Source of the DNA: Candidatus Methanovirga basalitermitum
GTDB lineage: Archaea; Methanobacteriota; Methanobacteria; Methanobacteriales; Methanobacteriaceae
Assembly: GCA_031284445.1 (NCBI GenBank)
Contig: JAISZW010000020.1
Span: 1-8,706, forward strand
Length of the DNA stretch: 8,706 nucleotides
Direction of reading: 5' to 3'
Shown here piece after piece: positions 6,360-8,706 of the stretch. The translations under genes and the position numbers were made by a program. Below the pieces are notes generated by a model, which saw nothing but the letters and a program-made list of their open reading frames with translations, was not told the DNA's origin and did no database searches. Each line of letters opens with the position of its first letter. The stretch's first letter is position 1.

Positions 6360-7121
6360 ATGGTTTTTATTTGTATGAAATGTAAACATCCGTTAAGAAG
6401 CTTAGGTTTATCTGAATCATCATATTTAAAATGTAATAAATGCAATATTATTATTAAAAAAAATGAAATTAATTCATCTATTGATCATAACTATATCAAA
6501 TCCATGAAAAATAGTGAATACAATGAAAAAGCTCATTTAATAAGTGTGGGCATTAAAGAAATACTTAATAATTTAAAATATAACAATGAGAAATTAAATT
6601 TAAATGTAATCAACAGATTTATCGAAACGATACTTTCATCAAACACTATTTTTGTACTGGGTTCAGGACAATTAAAGTTAACAAGTTGTGCTTTTTGCAT
6701 GAGATTAGTTCATCTGAATTTAAACTCATTTATTGTTGGAGATATTGCCTCACCTCAAATTAGTGAAAAAGATTGTTTAATTATTATATCAGACGACGAA
6801 AACTCCTATGAATTAGCAAATGCTAAAAATGCTAAAGTTTCTGGTTGTAAAATTTTACTTTTAACTTCTAATAATTCTGACTCTAAAATAGCCAAATTAT
6901 CTGATATTACTTGGAATGTAGAAATAAATAATTTAAGGCATGTTAATGAAGAATTTTACAACGAAATAATTAATAACGATTATTTTAAGATGTTACCTCA
7001 AAGTACTATATTCAAAATATTATCTATTATCTTATTAGATGGTCTTATTGCAGAGATTATAATAAAATTAACTAAATATGAAATTGATCTAAAAAATAAA
7101 CATTTCAATTTAGAACAATGA
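6360..7121 (+). CDS. Zinc-ribbon SIS-domain protein, altered active site
   Basis: A 253-residue protein with two parts. The N-terminus is a small zinc ribbon with CxxC pairs at C5/C8 and C25/C28. From about residue 55 to the end it aligns by eye with 6-phospho-3-hexuloisomerase (HxlB/PHI, MJ1247-like SIS fold): IFVLGSGQ (97-104), FCMRLVHLNLNSFIVGD (112-128), LIIIS (140-144), LLLTSNNSDSKIAKLSD (166-182), LLDGLIAEII (225-234) and KHFNLE at the C-terminus. Key PHI features are changed. The GxGRSG loop is GSGQLK, the SGSGxT phosphosugar loop (144-149) is SDDENS, and the glutamate of the family's GTxFE motif is K219 in STIFK, while the C-terminal H248 is kept. It may therefore bind a different ligand, act on a different sugar or be a regulatory pseudoenzyme. 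The zinc ribbon suggests nucleic acid or protein contact. The gene is intact, with a strong Shine-Dalgarno, 102 bp upstream of dadD on the same strand. Exact function unknown. Confidence 0.75.
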   Translation: MVFICMKCKHPLRSLGLSESSYLKCNKCNIIIKKNEINSSIDHNYIKSMKNSEYNEKAHLISVGIKEILNNLKYNNEKLNLNVINRFIETILSSNTIFVLGSGQLKLTSCAFCMRLVHLNLNSFIVGDIASPQISEKDCLIIISDDENSYELANAKNAKVSGCKILLLTSNNSDSKIAKLSDITWNVEINNLRHVNEEFYNEIINNDYFKMLPQSTIFKILSIILLDGLIAEIIIKLTKYEIDLKNKHFNLEQ

Positions 7122-7176
7122 AGCTGTTTTTTATCTAAAATATAGTGGTAAGAAATTTGTAATTGATAGGAACAGT

Positions 7177-7184
7177 CTATAAAA
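7177..7184 (+). promoter_or_regulatory. Candidate TATA box for dadD
   Basis: TCTATAAAA is a good archaeal TATA match, about 40-47 bases before the dadD ATG. A start site near 7207 would leave a short leader containing the weak AGAGAA Shine-Dalgarno. A T6 run (7127-7132) just after the SIS stop could end the upstream transcript, so the two genes may be transcribed separately. Confidence 0.4.
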
Positions 7185-7223
7185 TTAGTTATATGAGTAA
7201 AAAATTGTTAAAGAGAATTTAAA

Positions 7224-8534
7224 ATGGAAACTAAAAATATTTTAATTGAAAAAGGGATTTTAATAACTACCAATAAAGATGAATCCATTGAAACAATTAA
7301 AAATACTTCATTATTAATTGAAAACGATGAAATAGTTGAAATATCTAACAAAATACCTAAAAATGGTGTCGATAAAATTATAGATGGAAAAAATAAAATT
7401 ATCATGCCTTCTATTGTAAATACTCATACTCATGCTTCAATGAGCTTATTTCGTGGGTTAGCAGATGATTTAGAATTGAATTCGTGGTTAAATAATTATA
7501 TATGGCCTATGGAATCAGAATTAGACGGTGAAATTGCATATACTGGTGCAATACTCTCTCATATTGAAATGATAAAATCTGGAACAACAACATTCAATGA
7601 TATGTACTTTTTTATGGAAAGTGTTGGTGATGCAACAATAGATAGTGGAATTAGGGGTTGCCTATCCTGTGGTATGATAGACTTTGGGGAAAAAAAGAGA
7701 AGAAAAAACGAAATTAAAAGTGCAATAGAATTACTTAAGTATTGTAAGGGAAAAGATAGACTTAAAGGATTTTTAGGACCCCATTCTCCAATTACAGCAT
7801 CTGAAGAGCTTTTATTAGAGTCAAGAAAAATAGCTAATAAATATGGTGTTGGGTTGCATATTCATGTTAATGAAACTATAAAAGAATCAGATAATGTTTT
7901 AAGCACCAAAAATATGAGATCTTTCCAATATTTAGAGAACATTGGATTTTTAAATGAAGATGTAATAGCAGCACATTGTGTTTGGTTATCAGATGCAGAA
8001 ATAGATATTATTAAAAAACATGATATTAAAGTTTCTTATAATCCAGCGAGTAATATGAAATTATCATCAGGAGTAGCACCAATACATAAACTACTTGAGA
8101 AGAAAGTTTCTGTGTCCTTAGGTACTGATGGTTCAGCATCTAATAATAATTTAGATATGTTTGAAGAGATCAAGATAGGTTCACTTCTTCAAAAAGTCCA
8201 TACATCAAATCCTAAGGCTTTAAATGCTGAAGAAGCTTTTAAATTAATTACAATTAATGGTGCCAAGGCATTGGGTTTAGAAAATGATATAGGTTCTATT
8301 GAAGTTGGGAAAAAAGCTGATATAATACTATTTGACACTTTATCTCCCAATTTAACTCCAAATAGTAACTCATTAATATCTCATTTAATTTATTCTGGAA
8401 ATGGTTCTAATGTAGATACCACGATTTGTAATGGAGAAATTCTAATGGAGAATAAACAACTTAAAATTCTAAATGAAAAAGAAATAATTGAAAAAGCTAA
8501 TCTTATTAGTCAAAAACTAAAAAATAGCTATTAA
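7224..8534 (+). CDS. dadD: 5'-deoxyadenosine / SAH / MTA deaminase
   Basis: A 436-residue zinc- or iron-dependent amidohydrolase of the MTA/SAH deaminase family. In methanogens the enzyme (DadD) deaminates 5'-deoxyadenosine, S-adenosylhomocysteine and methylthioadenosine to the inosine forms. This recycles products of SAM methyltransferases and radical-SAM enzymes in the cytoplasm. Visible motifs are the metal pair H68/H70 in NTHTHASMSLFRG, the substrate loop GPHSP (185-189), H214 and E217 in HIHVNET, H251 in AAHC, and the metal ligand D302 in LGTDGSASNN. The C-terminal IGSIEVGKKADIILFD (356-371) is the strand returning to the small beta-sandwich domain formed with residues 1-60. All catalytic residues are present and the length is normal. 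The ATG at 7224 precedes the family-typical start and has a weak AGAGAA ahead of it. No hairpin or T-run terminator is obvious downstream. Substrate preference among the three nucleosides cannot be told from sequence alone. Confidence 0.92.
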   Translation: METKNILIEKGILITTNKDESIETIKNTSLLIENDEIVEISNKIPKNGVDKIIDGKNKIIMPSIVNTHTHASMSLFRGLADDLELNSWLNNYIWPMESELDGEIAYTGAILSHIEMIKSGTTTFNDMYFFMESVGDATIDSGIRGCLSCGMIDFGEKKRRKNEIKSAIELLKYCKGKDRLKGFLGPHSPITASEELLLESRKIANKYGVGLHIHVNETIKESDNVLSTKNMRSFQYLENIGFLNEDVIAAHCVWLSDAEIDIIKKHDIKVSYNPASNMKLSSGVAPIHKLLEKKVSVSLGTDGSASNNNLDMFEEIKIGSLLQKVHTSNPKALNAEEAFKLITINGAKALGLENDIGSIEVGKKADIILFDTLSPNLTPNSNSLISHLIYSGNGSNVDTTICNGEILMENKQLKILNEKEIIEKANLISQKLKNSY

Positions 8535-8706
8535 AATTTAAAAATGACTTTGCTACTCATTCAATGGAAATACTGTAATCTTAAATGCTTATGTATCAAG
8601 GTGTCTCATTTTCATGAAAAATTCAAGACATGAAAAAATGTATCTGGTGAATCTGAAAGGTATATTATAGTAGTTTCAAAAAGTACAGCTTAAAACTTAT
8701 TTAAAT
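8535..8706. other. Non-coding end of window
   Basis: I see no gene or RNA in the last 172 bases. A 12-bp palindrome, TTTTCATGAAAA, lies at 8609-8620. Translations in all frames are broken by stops, and no terminator for dadD stands out. Confidence 0.4.

Noticed and set aside
7208..7405. A 65-codon - strand open frame opposite the start of dadD
   Set aside because: It is the antisense shadow of a strongly supported gene, and its hydrophobic composition is typical of reversed AT-rich coding DNA.
8609..8620. Palindrome TTTTCATGAAAA as a possible dadD terminator or operator
   Set aside because: It has no T-tract after it, no promoter next to it, and is short enough to occur by chance in AT-rich DNA.

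Overview
The window looks like chromosomal DNA from a methanogenic archaeon of the order Methanobacteriales, most likely Methanobrevibacter or a close relative. This rests on a recognisable methenyl-tetrahydromethanopterin cyclohydrolase (mch), very AT-rich DNA, GAGGT-type Shine-Dalgarno sequences, archaeal TATA-like boxes and T-tract termination. The genus is inferred from overall character, not from a database search.

Layout. 1-1048 is a dead IS1-like transposase gene (+ strand) with stops, frameshifts, an internal deletion and a 31-bp internal direct repeat. 1049-1360 holds no intact gene. 1361-2323 is mch (- strand), an intact core methanogenesis gene. 2324-2716 carries the likely mch promoter, an operator-like palindrome, dispersed repeat copies and the terminator of the next gene. 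2717-3634 is an intact tyrosine recombinase (- strand) with all six catalytic residues. 3635-4163 is non-coding with two notable inverted repeats. 4164 to about 5235 is a second dead transposase gene, IS5-like, on the - strand; it only becomes visible when the frames are pieced together. Next to its 5' side lies an uninterrupted (AG)24 tract (5347-5394). 5395-6359 is mostly non-coding, with a small gene remnant and a cluster of short hairpins and repeats (5967-6107). 6360-7121 and 7224-8534 are two intact + strand genes: a zinc-ribbon protein with a phosphosugar-isomerase-like SIS domain whose active site is altered, and a 5'-deoxyadenosine/SAH/MTA deaminase (dadD). 8535-8706 holds nothing I can name.

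How it fits together. The genes do not form one operon. mch and the recombinase are separately transcribed, with a T-tract terminator between them. The SIS and dadD genes share a strand and lie 102 bp apart, but dadD has its own candidate TATA box. The 1049-6359 stretch outside mch and the recombinase is dominated by decayed insertion sequences and short repeats, so it looks like a degrading accessory zone between housekeeping genes. The most interesting candidate for undescribed biology is the zinc-ribbon/SIS protein. It keeps the 6-phospho-3-hexuloisomerase fold signature but has lost the phosphosugar-binding loop and the usual catalytic glutamate, and it sits beside a gene for salvage of the radical-SAM by-product 5'-deoxyadenosine.
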